Virus record (IMG/VR): IMGVR_UViG_3300042541_001102
Span: 1 to 22,704 of that record
DNA: 22,704 nt
Source of the DNA: a virus
Reading direction: 5' to 3' (one strand)
The notes beneath the pieces are model-generated. The model did not search any database. It saw only the letters and a program-made list of their open reading frames with translations, and was not told the origin of the DNA. Below are positions 6,215-13,840 of the stretch, in pieces. The stretch's first letter is position 1. Every line of letters starts with the position of its first letter. The translations under genes and the position numbers were made by a program.

Positions 6215-6519
6215 AAATTTCTTTTAGCGTCAGATTCTTCCCAACCCCAGGAAATTAATCTTTCTGCAAATCTTTTTTGTTTACATAATTCGCAAATGTT
6301 TTCTTTATTATAAGAAGATAAAACTGTAGTGCAAATTTTAACAGCACAAATTCTTTTTTTATGTTTGTTTCTTTTTTTCTCATAATAATTGTTTAATAAA
6401 TTTTTATTAGTTACTGTTCTTCTACATTCTTGTGAACAGTAAATAGCATTATAAACCTTTGCCTCAAATTTTTTTGCACATTCTGTATTAGAACATATCT
6501 TCTTTTCGTACTTTTTCAT
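6211..6519 (-). CDS. Small protein with two zinc-ribbon-like units
   Basis: 102 residues from ATG 6519. A start 84 bases upstream is possible but would lie deep in the previous gene and adds an unrelated-looking N-terminus. Two cysteine quartets are visible: C9-x4-C14-x13-C28-x3-C32 and C58-x4-C63-x12-C76-x2-C79. Each can hold one zinc. They are separated by a very basic linker (KKRNKHKKR). The end (FAERLISWGWEESDAKR) is a mixed helix. Small zinc-ribbon proteins usually bind nucleic acid or protein partners. The gene overlaps the Cas4-like gene by 32 bases and the RuvC-like gene by 4, so it belongs to the recombination operon. Exact role unknown. Confidence 0.7.
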   Translation of the reverse strand: MKKYEKKICSNTECAKKFEAKVYNAIYCSQECRRTVTNKNLLNNYYEKKRNKHKKRICAVKICTTVLSSYNKENICELCKQKRFAERLISWGWEESDAKRNL

Positions 6520-7228
6520 TGTTGGACCAACATAATTCAACCAAATCGCAAGAATTACAGTTAGCTGATGTTCTCTTGTATGGCTGTTCAGGTATATCAC
6601 CATTTACATAATCATGGTAAATCCTGGTATATTTCTTAAATAATTTTTCAATAAATTTAGAATCTTTTTCAATATAAATAGGTAAGATTTCTTGGTTGTT
6701 TTTATTTTCATAAATAACATAACCAGAATCTAGGTTTAAGCATTCCATGTAAATTTGGGCTTGCCGGTAATGTTCGTCTTTGGGTTTGTTATGCAGCTGT
6801 CGGTAATGAAAACCTTCTGAACTAATTGATTTTAGTTCAATAAGTTTATTTCCATCCCAATCTATAATACCATCTGCTGTGCCCTCAATTGGTGGAGAAT
6901 CGTATTTTACTGGGATTTCTTCTGCGACAAGCACACCCATTTCCCTAAAATAACTATAAAGACGATCATGGACCGCATGACCATTATCAAATATACGATA
7001 AGTCTGAGAAGAAAACGATGTTGTTACATCTACTCCATTGAATAGGTAATACCAATATCTAGCGCATTGATTGGTATAACTAGGGTGAAAACCCTGCACC
7101 TGCTTGAATTTTGAAACATTTCTTAATGACAAGTGATTATCAATTTCTTCAACTATACTTTTGCGAAGTTGAACCGGAGTTTCTTCAAAAGTTTTTTTAG
7201 GGGTCTGAAGCTGTCTTAATGATTTCAT
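6488..7228 (-). CDS. Cas4/RecB-like Fe-S exonuclease
   Basis: 246 residues with the full pattern of Cas4-type PD-(D/E)XK nucleases: an N-terminal cysteine (NQCARYWYY, C55), motif-I helix histidine (GHAVHDRLY, H87), GTADGIID (D119), the ELK pair IELKS (E131 and K133), the QxxxY helix (RQAQIYMECL), and a C-terminal cysteine trio NCNSCDLVELC (C224, C227, C233). Together with C55 these should hold a 4Fe-4S cluster. In phages this enzyme chews 5' ends to feed recombination. There is no CRISPR array or cas1/cas2 in the window, so a phage recombination role is more likely than spacer acquisition. ATG 7228 has an ATGA overlap with the gene before. Confidence 0.87.
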   Translation of the reverse strand: MKSLRQLQTPKKTFEETPVQLRKSIVEEIDNHLSLRNVSKFKQVQGFHPSYTNQCARYWYYLFNGVDVTTSFSSQTYRIFDNGHAVHDRLYSYFREMGVLVAEEIPVKYDSPPIEGTADGIIDWDGNKLIELKSISSEGFHYRQLHNKPKDEHYRQAQIYMECLNLDSGYVIYENKNNQEILPIYIEKDSKFIEKLFKKYTRIYHDYVNGDIPEQPYKRTSANCNSCDLVELCWSNNEKVRKEDMF

Positions 7229-7542
7229 TGAATTACCTTTGCTGCTAATTTGAGTGTGTTTATATTCTCTGCCAATGCTTCATACATAGTTTTCCATATA
7301 TCATTAACAAACTTGTCTTGATCGCCCATAACGGCTGATTTTCTTTTAAAAACTTGTGATTTCACAATCATTAGTGTTCTGTAGCCAGCAAGAAGATTTG
7401 CTGATTTAATTGCTTGCATGCCAACATAGTGTTCTGGGTTTTGGACAATATCTTCTACAATACGCAAGCACTCTAGGAACTCCTGTGCTTTATCCCCCAT
7501 CATTGATGTAATCATTTCTTTACTTACAATAATATCTGCCAT
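7225..7542 (-). CDS. Hypothetical protein, mostly helical
   Basis: 105 residues. The frame begins at ATG 7542, which shares one base with the stop of the gene before it (TAATG), and ends in an ATGA overlap with the Cas4-like gene. It is therefore tightly coupled within the recombination operon. The sequence is nearly all predicted helix: EFLECLRIVEDIVQNP, then MQAIKSANLLAGYRTLMIVKSQVF, then IWKTMYEALAENINTLKLAAKVI. There are no cysteine clusters or nucleotide-binding motifs. I do not recognise the family. An accessory subunit of the neighbouring Cas4-like nuclease is a plausible guess from the coupling alone. Confidence 0.75.
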   Translation of the reverse strand: MADIIVSKEMITSMMGDKAQEFLECLRIVEDIVQNPEHYVGMQAIKSANLLAGYRTLMIVKSQVFKRKSAVMGDQDKFVNDIWKTMYEALAENINTLKLAAKVIQ

Positions 7543-7727
7543 TACAGATCCTTTCTTAAATCTTCTGTCTTAACAACTGCTTGTTTAATGCATGGTTTTT
7601 GGATTCCAACAAGATATTTATAAACATAAATACCAAAATAATATCCATCATCCCAGTTGTAACTAACACCAAAAGCTCTCCAATGAGATAGTTTATCACA
7701 AAAAAAACGATATTTTCCTTTAAACAT
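7542..7727 (-). CDS. Small aromatic-rich hypothetical protein
   Basis: 61 residues, starting at ATG 7727 inside the end of the methyltransferase gene (8-base overlap) and ending with a one-base overlap with the next gene. It is rich in aromatic residues (KYRFFCDKLSHWRAF, WDDGYYFGIYVYKYLVG), suggesting a compact beta-sheet protein rather than a membrane segment. No motif recognised. The tight overlaps on both sides are the main evidence that it is translated. Confidence 0.7.
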   Translation of the reverse strand: MFKGKYRFFCDKLSHWRAFGVSYNWDDGYYFGIYVYKYLVGIQKPCIKQAVVKTEDLRKDL

Positions 7728-9090
7728 TTTTAATTATTTCTCCAATCCATTTAGCAACAGGTGATGCAACTGCGTTCCCGCACATCTTGTATCTATTTGT
7801 ATCTGCAATTATTTTACCTTCATCATCATACTTAGTGTGATTGTCAGGAAACCCCATTAATCTTTCGCACTCCATCGGAGTTAATTTTCTTAAAAGTAAA
7901 TCAGAAGTCATTACACCATGCTGCGAAATCGTATCAAGAGTATAAGATGGGTCATTTTCATTACCAAATCCTTTGCCTTGCGGGCCGGCTTTATCTGAGC
8001 GACCAATAATTGTTCCTTGAATTGGAATAGCAATATGGTCTGCTGAATCAATACCAATTCTCAATGTTCTGTATACATCTTCGCTTATGGCATTATTGTA
8101 TCCGTCATAAGCCAATACAGGATTTTCTAATCCCACCAAAGGTACTTGTCCACCACCTGTCCCCATTCTGTGTTTTAAAGTTGGGGTGATTTGGTCTTCG
8201 TAAATACGAATATCATTTGTTCTTGTGCCATCAACAATGATTGGACCAGGAACTGCTACTGCAATTCCGTTTTGACCATACAATGTTTGAGAAACATTTT
8301 CAGAAGAAATTGGGTCTTGTTTTGCATGAAAAGATATTGGGTCTTCTGCGACAATATTTGCCTCAGGGCGCTTGTAGTCTGTAGCCCGAATACTTACTCC
8401 GCCTTCTGTCCACTTTCCGTGTCCGGTTTCACCATAGACGCTAGGTTTTCCAAGGATTGACGCAACCGCTTCGGAAGCTCGTTTCCCTTTTTTCCTGCTC
8501 TGTTTAATATACCCCTTGCTGTCTTTGGGGACAGGTAATATTTGCTCGGGACATCTTGCAACGGTTCCAGGATCGTAGCAAGCAAGCATATAGATACGCC
8601 TTCTTCTTTGGGCGACTCCGTACCATTGTGCATCCAAGATGTGCCATTCAATCGCCAATGCCCCGATGTTTGCCATTTCGTCAATGACTTTTGCGAAGTC
8701 GTTTCCTTTATTACTGCTGAGGGCTCCTGGGACATTTTCCCAGATTGTCCATTTTGGAAATTCATTTCTAGTTGCATCTCTCATCTCCTTGATAATTCTA
8801 ATTGCTTCGTGAAATAACCCTGATCTTGAACCTTCTAAACCTCCACCTTTACCTGCTACTGATAAATCTTGGCATGGGCTGCCAAAAACAATACAGTCAA
8901 CTGGGGTTAATTTAGAACCATCAACATCTCTAATATCAAAATACTTAGGAACAGTTGGCCAATGCTTTCGCAATACTGATTGACAATGTTTATCCCACTC
9001 CACTTGCCATTCGCAATTCCAACCGGCACTCTCCATGCCTAAATCAAAACCACCAACTCCTGCAAAAAGTGAACCAAATGTATTACTCAT
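7720..9090 (-). CDS. DNA (cytosine-5)-methyltransferase
   Basis: 456 residues with the ordered motifs of C5-cytosine methyltransferases: motif I FAGVGGFDLG (9-18, SAM binding), motif IV GSPCQ with catalytic C73, motif VI WENV (E118, N119), motif VIII QRRRR (161-165), motif IX RKLTP...ERLMGFPD (from 401), and motif X GNAVASPV (438-445). The roughly 200-residue segment between VIII and IX is the target-recognition domain. It contains PTLKHRMGTGGGQVPLV, a pattern familiar from phage Dcm-type enzymes. The protein methylates cytosine in a specific short sequence, unknown here. No matching restriction gene is present, so self-protection against host restriction is the likely role. It overlaps both neighbours by 8 bases. 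Confidence 0.93.
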   Translation of the reverse strand: MSNTFGSLFAGVGGFDLGMESAGWNCEWQVEWDKHCQSVLRKHWPTVPKYFDIRDVDGSKLTPVDCIVFGSPCQDLSVAGKGGGLEGSRSGLFHEAIRIIKEMRDATRNEFPKWTIWENVPGALSSNKGNDFAKVIDEMANIGALAIEWHILDAQWYGVAQRRRRIYMLACYDPGTVARCPEQILPVPKDSKGYIKQSRKKGKRASEAVASILGKPSVYGETGHGKWTEGGVSIRATDYKRPEANIVAEDPISFHAKQDPISSENVSQTLYGQNGIAVAVPGPIIVDGTRTNDIRIYEDQITPTLKHRMGTGGGQVPLVGLENPVLAYDGYNNAISEDVYRTLRIGIDSADHIAIPIQGTIIGRSDKAGPQGKGFGNENDPSYTLDTISQHGVMTSDLLLRKLTPMECERLMGFPDNHTKYDDEGKIIADTNRYKMCGNAVASPVAKWIGEIIKNV

Positions 9091-9382
9091 ACTCAGTGCC
9101 TTTCACTAGCTCTCTAAATACTTCCCAGTCAATGATAGCAACTTTAGATTCTGAATCGCTACCTAAAACTACAGAAATGCATGGATATTTATAATTAGAA
9201 TTCCAAGCATCTTTACGCATCTTTTTCCAATTTATAAGATTTAGAGTAAAACTTTTTTCGTTATGCTTGTAGTCAACTAAGAATTTGTTCAAAGAAGCAT
9301 CGCCTTTTTTAAGACCACGACCAGAGTTTTTGACCGCCTTGGCTTTGTCTTTCTTGATTTCTTCTTTCTCAGTTCTTTTCAC
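9083..9382 (-). CDS. Small PD-(D/E)XK-type resolvase-like protein
   Basis: 99 residues. The layout resembles short phage Holliday-junction resolvases of the PD-(D/E)XK type: a Lys-rich N-terminus, a glycine-containing loop (NSGRGLKKGD, D28), a strand ending in D37-Y-K39 (FLVDYKHNEKSFTL) in place of the usual E-x-K, the helix LINWKKMRKDAW, then PCISVVLGS and a terminal strand and helix. The D-x-K variation and shortness leave doubt. It starts at GTG 9382 right after the TAA of the recA-like gene, with no clear ribosome binding site, so translation should be coupled. Position next to RecA supports a recombination role. Another small nuclease-fold protein is the main alternative. Confidence 0.55.
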   Translation of the reverse strand: MKRTEKEEIKKDKAKAVKNSGRGLKKGDASLNKFLVDYKHNEKSFTLNLINWKKMRKDAWNSNYKYPCISVVLGSDSESKVAIIDWEVFRELVKGTEYE

Positions 9383-10297
9383 TTATGCCCGAATCGCTTT
9401 CTCCAGCTCGGCTATTTCTTTTGCTGACAATTCAATACTTGAAAGACCATTCCACTTACTTTCTTTGTAAGTATACCATGCACCTTTACGCTGAATAATA
9501 TCCATCCCAATAGCAATATCAATTAGCTCTCGTTTTGTATCAATCTGACCTTCCTGCGGCAAAACATAATAGTAACCAGTGCTACCGATAGTAGGGCATT
9601 GTTTTGTTTTTTCAACAGTCCATGTTGCTTTTTGACTTGTGATCATATTATTTTCTTCTCTCTCCATCTCGCCTTTAGACATGGACAAAAAGAGTTTAAC
9701 AATATTAGACATATTGTGGTGAACTGTATTACCCATCTTTGCTTTAGTGATTGCATACATACCACTCAAGTCAACTGTTTGATGGGCAACAAATAACATA
9801 ATGTTACGCTCTTTGTGTAGGTAGTTCACTAACTTCTGCAAGAAATAACCTTGAGAGCGAGCAGATAAACCCATTGCTTTACCGCTTTCCGGCTTATCAT
9901 AAAATTCTTCTTTAACAATATTAGATAGTGAATCAAACAAGAAAATATGTTTTTCTTTATCATCACTAAGATATCCAATAATATTTTTCATAATGTCTTC
10001 AACAACTGTTGATTGAACAATTACTACATCGTCAATATTAATACCGCATTTTTTTGCGTATTCATCATTGTACGATGATTCTGAATCCACAATAACTGGC
10101 CGGTATCCCATCTTTTGAGCCTCAGCAATAATTCTAAAACACATTGTTGTTTTACCAACAGAAGGTGTCCCCCAAAATAAATGAGTAGCACCAGAATTAA
10201 GACCTCCGTTCAAAGCTCTGTTCAACCCCACACTCGGCGTAGGTATTACTTCATGAACTGGCATCGTATCGCCCTTGCGTTTATCTACAATTAGCAT
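9383..10297 (-). CDS. recA: RecA/UvsX-like recombinase
   Basis: 304 residues forming an ATP-dependent strand-exchange protein. Walker A is at 43-51 (GTPSVGKTT), a DSES segment (D71, E73) holds the likely catalytic glutamate, Walker B is at 117-123 (HIFLFDS), and a switch glutamine follows VAHQ (Q173). It lacks the long C-terminal domain of bacterial RecA (about 350 residues), like many phage members. ATG 10297 has an excellent AGGAG 6 bases upstream. An inner ATG at 10264 also has AAGGG, so a shorter form is possible. It begins a unit after a 70-bp gap that holds a possible operator, and it leads the recombination genes that follow. Confidence 0.88.
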   Translation of the reverse strand: MLIVDKRKGDTMPVHEVIPTPSVGLNRALNGGLNSGATHLFWGTPSVGKTTMCFRIIAEAQKMGYRPVIVDSESSYNDEYAKKCGINIDDVVIVQSTVVEDIMKNIIGYLSDDKEKHIFLFDSLSNIVKEEFYDKPESGKAMGLSARSQGYFLQKLVNYLHKERNIMLFVAHQTVDLSGMYAITKAKMGNTVHHNMSNIVKLFLSMSKGEMEREENNMITSQKATWTVEKTKQCPTIGSTGYYYVLPQEGQIDTKRELIDIAIGMDIIQRKGAWYTYKESKWNGLSSIELSAKEIAELEKAIRA

Positions 10298-10329
10298 TTA
10301 TTCTCCTGCTCTGTTAAATATTTGATACA

Positions 10330-10348
10330 ATCATAACACACTTGTGTT
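10330..10348 (-). promoter_or_regulatory. Possible promoter -10 box with adjacent palindromic operator before recA
   Basis: The 70-bp gap 10298-10367 separates the sugar cluster from the recombination genes. On the minus strand TATGAT (10335-10330) lies 32 bases before the recA-like ATG. Directly beside it is the palindrome AACACA-CT-TGTGTT (10335-10348). TGCAA-AAC-TTGCA on the minus strand lies further upstream. No -35 consensus is at proper distance, so the promoter call is weak. The palindrome itself is perfect. Confidence 0.35.
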
Positions 10349-10367
10349 GCAAGTTTTGCACTAAAAA

Positions 10368-11417
10368 CTACAAATTTGCAAGCCAATTTTTTACCTTTTC
10401 TGCGTCTTGCTCAAAATTAACTGCATTAGTAAAAGCTCTGTAAGCATTACCCGACATAGTTTTTAATTGATCAATATCATTGATTACATCTACAATTTTA
10501 TTCATAGCGTCATCAAAGTCCATCTTGTCTAAATCAATACAGTTATCATCATTAAACAATTCTTCACCAAGGCAATCTTTATAGTAAGAGCTGCGAATTA
10601 TTGTTGGCTTACCGCAGGCATATGCGTTATATAATACATGACCATAACCATCGCCACCGTGTTTAACATGAAAAATAAAATCATTTTTTTGCATTGATTC
10701 CGACAATGCCGTTGTCCCAGAATTAAATCCGCCATCACGACATTGGCCACCGTAACTTTTAAAATCAATTCCATGTGGTTTTAATAATTTTTCTAAATGA
10801 ACAAAGTCTTCCCAACCTCTATTATTTTCTATAACATTTATATATGAACTTATTTTATTAAAACCAAATTCATCAATTGGTTTATAAATATTAATATCAA
10901 ATTCTTGATGATAATATACAGCATTAGTATTTTTCCAACCAGTATCTTTTATTGACGCTAAAAGATTATGGCCATCCGCAAAAGATTCTCCCCAATTATT
11001 TCCCATCTGAACTATTAATTTAGCATTAGGCTGGTATTCCCGAATAAGATTTTGAAATAATGGAATATTGGATGGGACTGACGCAATAATGAAATCAAAT
11101 TTTTTTTCAATAAAAGTATTAAACTCAATTGCCTTATGGGTAGTGGTATTGCCGGGGTCTAGAATTATATGTACACCATTTTCTAAACTAATAGAATCAT
11201 TTACATAACGACTTCCATCTATATTTTCAAGATAGGAAGTATTAAGAAATTGATGAGCAGTAACTTCAAGACCATTTAAATCCCAATATTTATTATAATA
11301 CCAATCCATACCTATTGGTCTATAAAGATTCATCCCCAAGCGATTTTCAAACAAAAGCACAAATGATCTCAATAAACTTTGATGATGAAAGTCACAAAAA
11401 ACATTAATTTCACTCAT
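10368..11417 (-). CDS. Glycosyltransferase-like protein (GT-B type)
   Basis: 349 residues with the two-lobed layout of GT-B enzymes. The N-terminal lobe has FDFIIASVPSNIPLFQNLI and IVQMGNNWGES. The C-terminal lobe has GGFNSGTTALSESMQKNDFIFHVKHGGDGYGHVLYNAYACGKPTII, where the HGGDGYGHVLYNAYACG stretch replaces the usual donor-sugar E-x7-E loop. A terminal helix (DAEKVKNWLANL) is typical of crossing back to the first lobe. The atypical donor loop makes the sugar and even activity uncertain. Last gene of the sugar cluster, starting in an ATGA overlap with the gene before it. It stops at TAG 10368, followed by the 70-bp gap before recA. Confidence 0.65.
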   Translation of the reverse strand: MSEINVFCDFHHQSLLRSFVLLFENRLGMNLYRPIGMDWYYNKYWDLNGLEVTAHQFLNTSYLENIDGSRYVNDSISLENGVHIILDPGNTTTHKAIEFNTFIEKKFDFIIASVPSNIPLFQNLIREYQPNAKLIVQMGNNWGESFADGHNLLASIKDTGWKNTNAVYYHQEFDINIYKPIDEFGFNKISSYINVIENNRGWEDFVHLEKLLKPHGIDFKSYGGQCRDGGFNSGTTALSESMQKNDFIFHVKHGGDGYGHVLYNAYACGKPTIIRSSYYKDCLGEELFNDDNCIDLDKMDFDDAMNKIVDVINDIDQLKTMSGNAYRAFTNAVNFEQDAEKVKNWLANL

Positions 11418-12151
11418 TGCATTAAATCCGGATATCGCTCAATAATTATCTTTTTGTAATCATCATTTATTTCTACATCATTTAGCAAAAGACAATCTTT
11501 TAAATATAATTGAAAATCCAATGGGTAATATACAATCTTTTCGCCGCGTTGCATTAAATTAAAATTATGAGAGAGGCCATTCATATGAGTAAAATTATTT
11601 TTATCAAGCAATGATACTTTACAATTTTGCAAATTAATTTGTTGAGAAAAAACAGCAAAATGGTCTGAGACATCAGGAACTATTCCGAAATACCTATTAG
11701 TTTTGTCAATAATTTGTCTTTTGACAAAAAGACAAGCGGGGTGATACCTTGACATGTCTAATCCACTACCTTGACCTTCACGATAACCGATTGCATCAAA
11801 TTCTTTCATTAAAGAATAAATATTTAACCAGAATTCATCATCGTCTTTTATAATAAAATCTTGCTCAGTAAACCACACCCACTCTGATTTGCTTAAATCA
11901 AGCGCTTGATTGACCGATCTATTTCTCCAGTCTTCAAAATGGCTACTAGTCAATGGCGAATTGTGTGGTGGATATAAGAATGTTATATTGTCATCACTCA
12001 TTGATGAAGATATAAAATTAGTATAATCTGTCCCAGAGTTGGTTACTGTAAAAGCAACAAATACATTGTTAAACCTTTGTCTATTTTTTTTAATGAATGA
12101 CCGCCAATTTGGGTAATCAACAGAATCAGGCCATGAAATGATTACGTCCAT
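11414..12151 (-). CDS. Glycosyltransferase-like protein (GT-A type)
   Basis: 245 residues. The order of elements fits a GT-A nucleotide-sugar fold: an opening strand and turn (MDVIISWPDSVDYPNWR), NVFVAFTVTNSG, a helix with HFEDWRNRSVNQALDLSKSEWVWFTEQDF, where TEQDF stands where a DxD metal site is expected, then DAIGYREGQGSGLDMSRYHPACLFVKRQII for the acceptor region. The TEQD instead of DxD may still bind metal through its acidic residues. It overlaps the previous gene by 10 bases and the next by 4. Substrate unknown. A distant, inactive family member cannot be excluded. Confidence 0.62.
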   Translation of the reverse strand: MDVIISWPDSVDYPNWRSFIKKNRQRFNNVFVAFTVTNSGTDYTNFISSSMSDDNITFLYPPHNSPLTSSHFEDWRNRSVNQALDLSKSEWVWFTEQDFIIKDDDEFWLNIYSLMKEFDAIGYREGQGSGLDMSRYHPACLFVKRQIIDKTNRYFGIVPDVSDHFAVFSQQINLQNCKVSLLDKNNFTHMNGLSHNFNLMQRGEKIVYYPLDFQLYLKDCLLLNDVEINDDYKKIIIERYPDLMQ

Positions 12152-13185
12152 TCAAGTAGCTCCGCATACATTTTTTTAGAATAATCAATTCTACTGTCTG
12201 ATAATTGATAATGCTTAACTAATCTTTGTAGCCAACTTTGGTATTGAAATGCAATTTTATCAATTTTATTTTGGCTTGATGATTCTTTAAAATATGAATC
12301 TAAACCTAAAGACCAAAAACAAATTCTTCTCTCAATTTCCATTTTTTCTTCATCTGTATTACAATAATTAATTAGATCTTTATCGCTTAAAAACCCACCA
12401 ATTCCGCTTGATAGACTGCCTGCGTGTAGCCAATATGAAGTCCCGTTAAAATTGTTCAGCCCAAGTTCGTAATCCAGCACATCGCTTAAATTTCCGTGAA
12501 ATTGAGGGCAATCACCAATTTTTAAATTAAGATTTCTTAATTGCATACTCATCCAGACCATAGTATCGCCAGCGCAATCAGTATCAAGAGTTTTCTCAAA
12601 TATAGGAAGAATACTGTTTTTATCCCATAGTTTAGCAGAAAAATTTTTGTCTGTTAATTCAAATATATTTTTTCTTATAAAGAAAAAACATGGCCAAAAA
12701 TTAGGGCCATTGTCGTGTCCATTTTGCTCAACTATATTATATTTAATTTTTGATTGTTCTATAATAACATCAGAACAAGATCCTCGTCTACTTCCTATTA
12801 AATCATATTCATAATTTTCAAGTTTTAAAAAATAATCATTAACATATCCTGGTTTAAAAATAAACCCATCATCCTCAATAAGAAGTATATAATCTTCTTC
12901 AACTTGGTTAAGCATATGTGCAATTATTTTTCCATGATCACCGACTACATTAGGATGAGATATTAAATCTATAAATTCAATTTCTACATTACTGCAATCT
13001 TTAAATAAAGATTTTATGTATTCAGTAGATTCAGGTAAAAAAATATTATTTATACAAATATATAATTTATCAATTTCTTTTCCCCAAACATTTTTAAAAA
13101 AATAACTCCAAAGAGTTAAAAGAAACGGGTCCCCTGGGGTGGGTAGCAGAGCAGCTCTAGACATATCATGTCCACTCGTAGTCAT
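12142..13185 (-). CDS. Glycosyltransferase-like protein (GT-A type)
   Basis: 347 residues from ATG 13185. ATG 13164, one base after the upstream stop, is a reasonable alternative that would remove 7 residues (MTTSGHD). The sequence opens with AALLPTPGDPFLLTLW, continues with IDKLYICINN, and carries the acidic motif DYILLIEDDGFIF (EDD as DxD-like metal and nucleotide-sugar site). Further on, LIGSRRGSC and NFWPCFFFIRKNIFEL match the region lining the acceptor site in GT-A folds, and a late DTDCAGDTMVW is consistent with an acidic active-site loop. It lies in the middle of the sugar cluster with overlapping neighbours. The acceptor may be a protein, glycan or base. Confidence 0.68.
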   Translation of the reverse strand: MTTSGHDMSRAALLPTPGDPFLLTLWSYFFKNVWGKEIDKLYICINNIFLPESTEYIKSLFKDCSNVEIEFIDLISHPNVVGDHGKIIAHMLNQVEEDYILLIEDDGFIFKPGYVNDYFLKLENYEYDLIGSRRGSCSDVIIEQSKIKYNIVEQNGHDNGPNFWPCFFFIRKNIFELTDKNFSAKLWDKNSILPIFEKTLDTDCAGDTMVWMSMQLRNLNLKIGDCPQFHGNLSDVLDYELGLNNFNGTSYWLHAGSLSSGIGGFLSDKDLINYCNTDEEKMEIERRICFWSLGLDSYFKESSSQNKIDKIAFQYQSWLQRLVKHYQLSDSRIDYSKKMYAELLEWT

Positions 13186-13840
13186 CAACCCTAGGCTTAT
13201 AAAACATTGTCAAACCTCTTGGAGTTTCAAAATGAAATGGAACAAGTTTTTTATTTAAAACTAAATTAGTCATTTCCTTAGGGATTTTCCCATAAGGCCA
13301 AGCAAAGCCATGTTCTTCATTAGGAATTTGATGCATATTTCTATGAAGATCGTGAATAAATAAATACCCGCCATCCTTTAAATTCGGGTAGAACTTAACC
13401 ATCTCTGCAAATCTGGTTTGAGGTTCAGTATCTAGAAATATAAAATCATAATGCTTAGTTAAAATTAAATCACCAACATCACCGAGATGCGAGAAAATTT
13501 GTTCTGTTAAACCTAATCTACTAAATCTAGCGTTAGCAATGTCATATGTTTCTTTAGCGAATTCATGAGTATCTAAAACACCAAACCCATTATTTTTTAA
13601 CGCAAATCCAATGTACGATGAACTTACACCTTGATGAGTCCCTGTTTCAAGAACAAAATTTGGTTTAATCAACCGCATAAAGCTATAGAGAAACTCACCA
13701 ACCTCACACTCTACTCCGGCATCATTAAAAGCACTGTATTCGCTAGAATTTGCATCACCACCGCCCCATTCACCTTCATTATGTATTACTAGCTGACCAT
13801 CAAGATCACGAAGCTGCTCAGTTATTGTTTTAATTTCCAT
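13166..13840 (-). CDS. SAM-dependent methyltransferase (class I)
   Basis: 224 residues. The SAM-binding motif I is VLETGTHQGVSSSYIG (63-78), followed by GVLDTHEFAKET as the acidic strand-2 region and DFIFLDTEPQTRF as the motif-IV strand. GGYLFIHDLH resembles the metal or substrate end of O-methyltransferase-like members of the Methyltransf_24 type. Within a run of sugar transferases it most likely methylates a sugar or a glycan, but this is inference from the neighbours. It overlaps the upstream gene by 11 bases and runs 20 bases past the preferred start of the next (or abuts its alternative ATG 13164). Confidence 0.75.
   Translation of the reverse strand: MEIKTITEQLRDLDGQLVIHNEGEWGGGDANSSEYSAFNDAGVECEVGEFLYSFMRLIKPNFVLETGTHQGVSSSYIGFALKNNGFGVLDTHEFAKETYDIANARFSRLGLTEQIFSHLGDVGDLILTKHYDFIFLDTEPQTRFAEMVKFYPNLKDGGYLFIHDLHRNMHQIPNEEHGFAWPYGKIPKEMTNLVLNKKLVPFHFETPRGLTMFYKPRVDDYEWT

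Noticed and set aside
6520-6603. Upstream ATG extending the zinc-ribbon protein by 28 residues
   Set aside because: It would overlap the Cas4-like gene by 116 bases and add a segment unlike the rest. ATG 6519 starts right before the first cysteine quartet.
6488-7228. Cas4-like gene as sign of a CRISPR system
   Set aside because: No repeat-spacer array or cas1/cas2 is visible. The neighbours are RecA-like and RuvC-like genes, which fits phage recombination.
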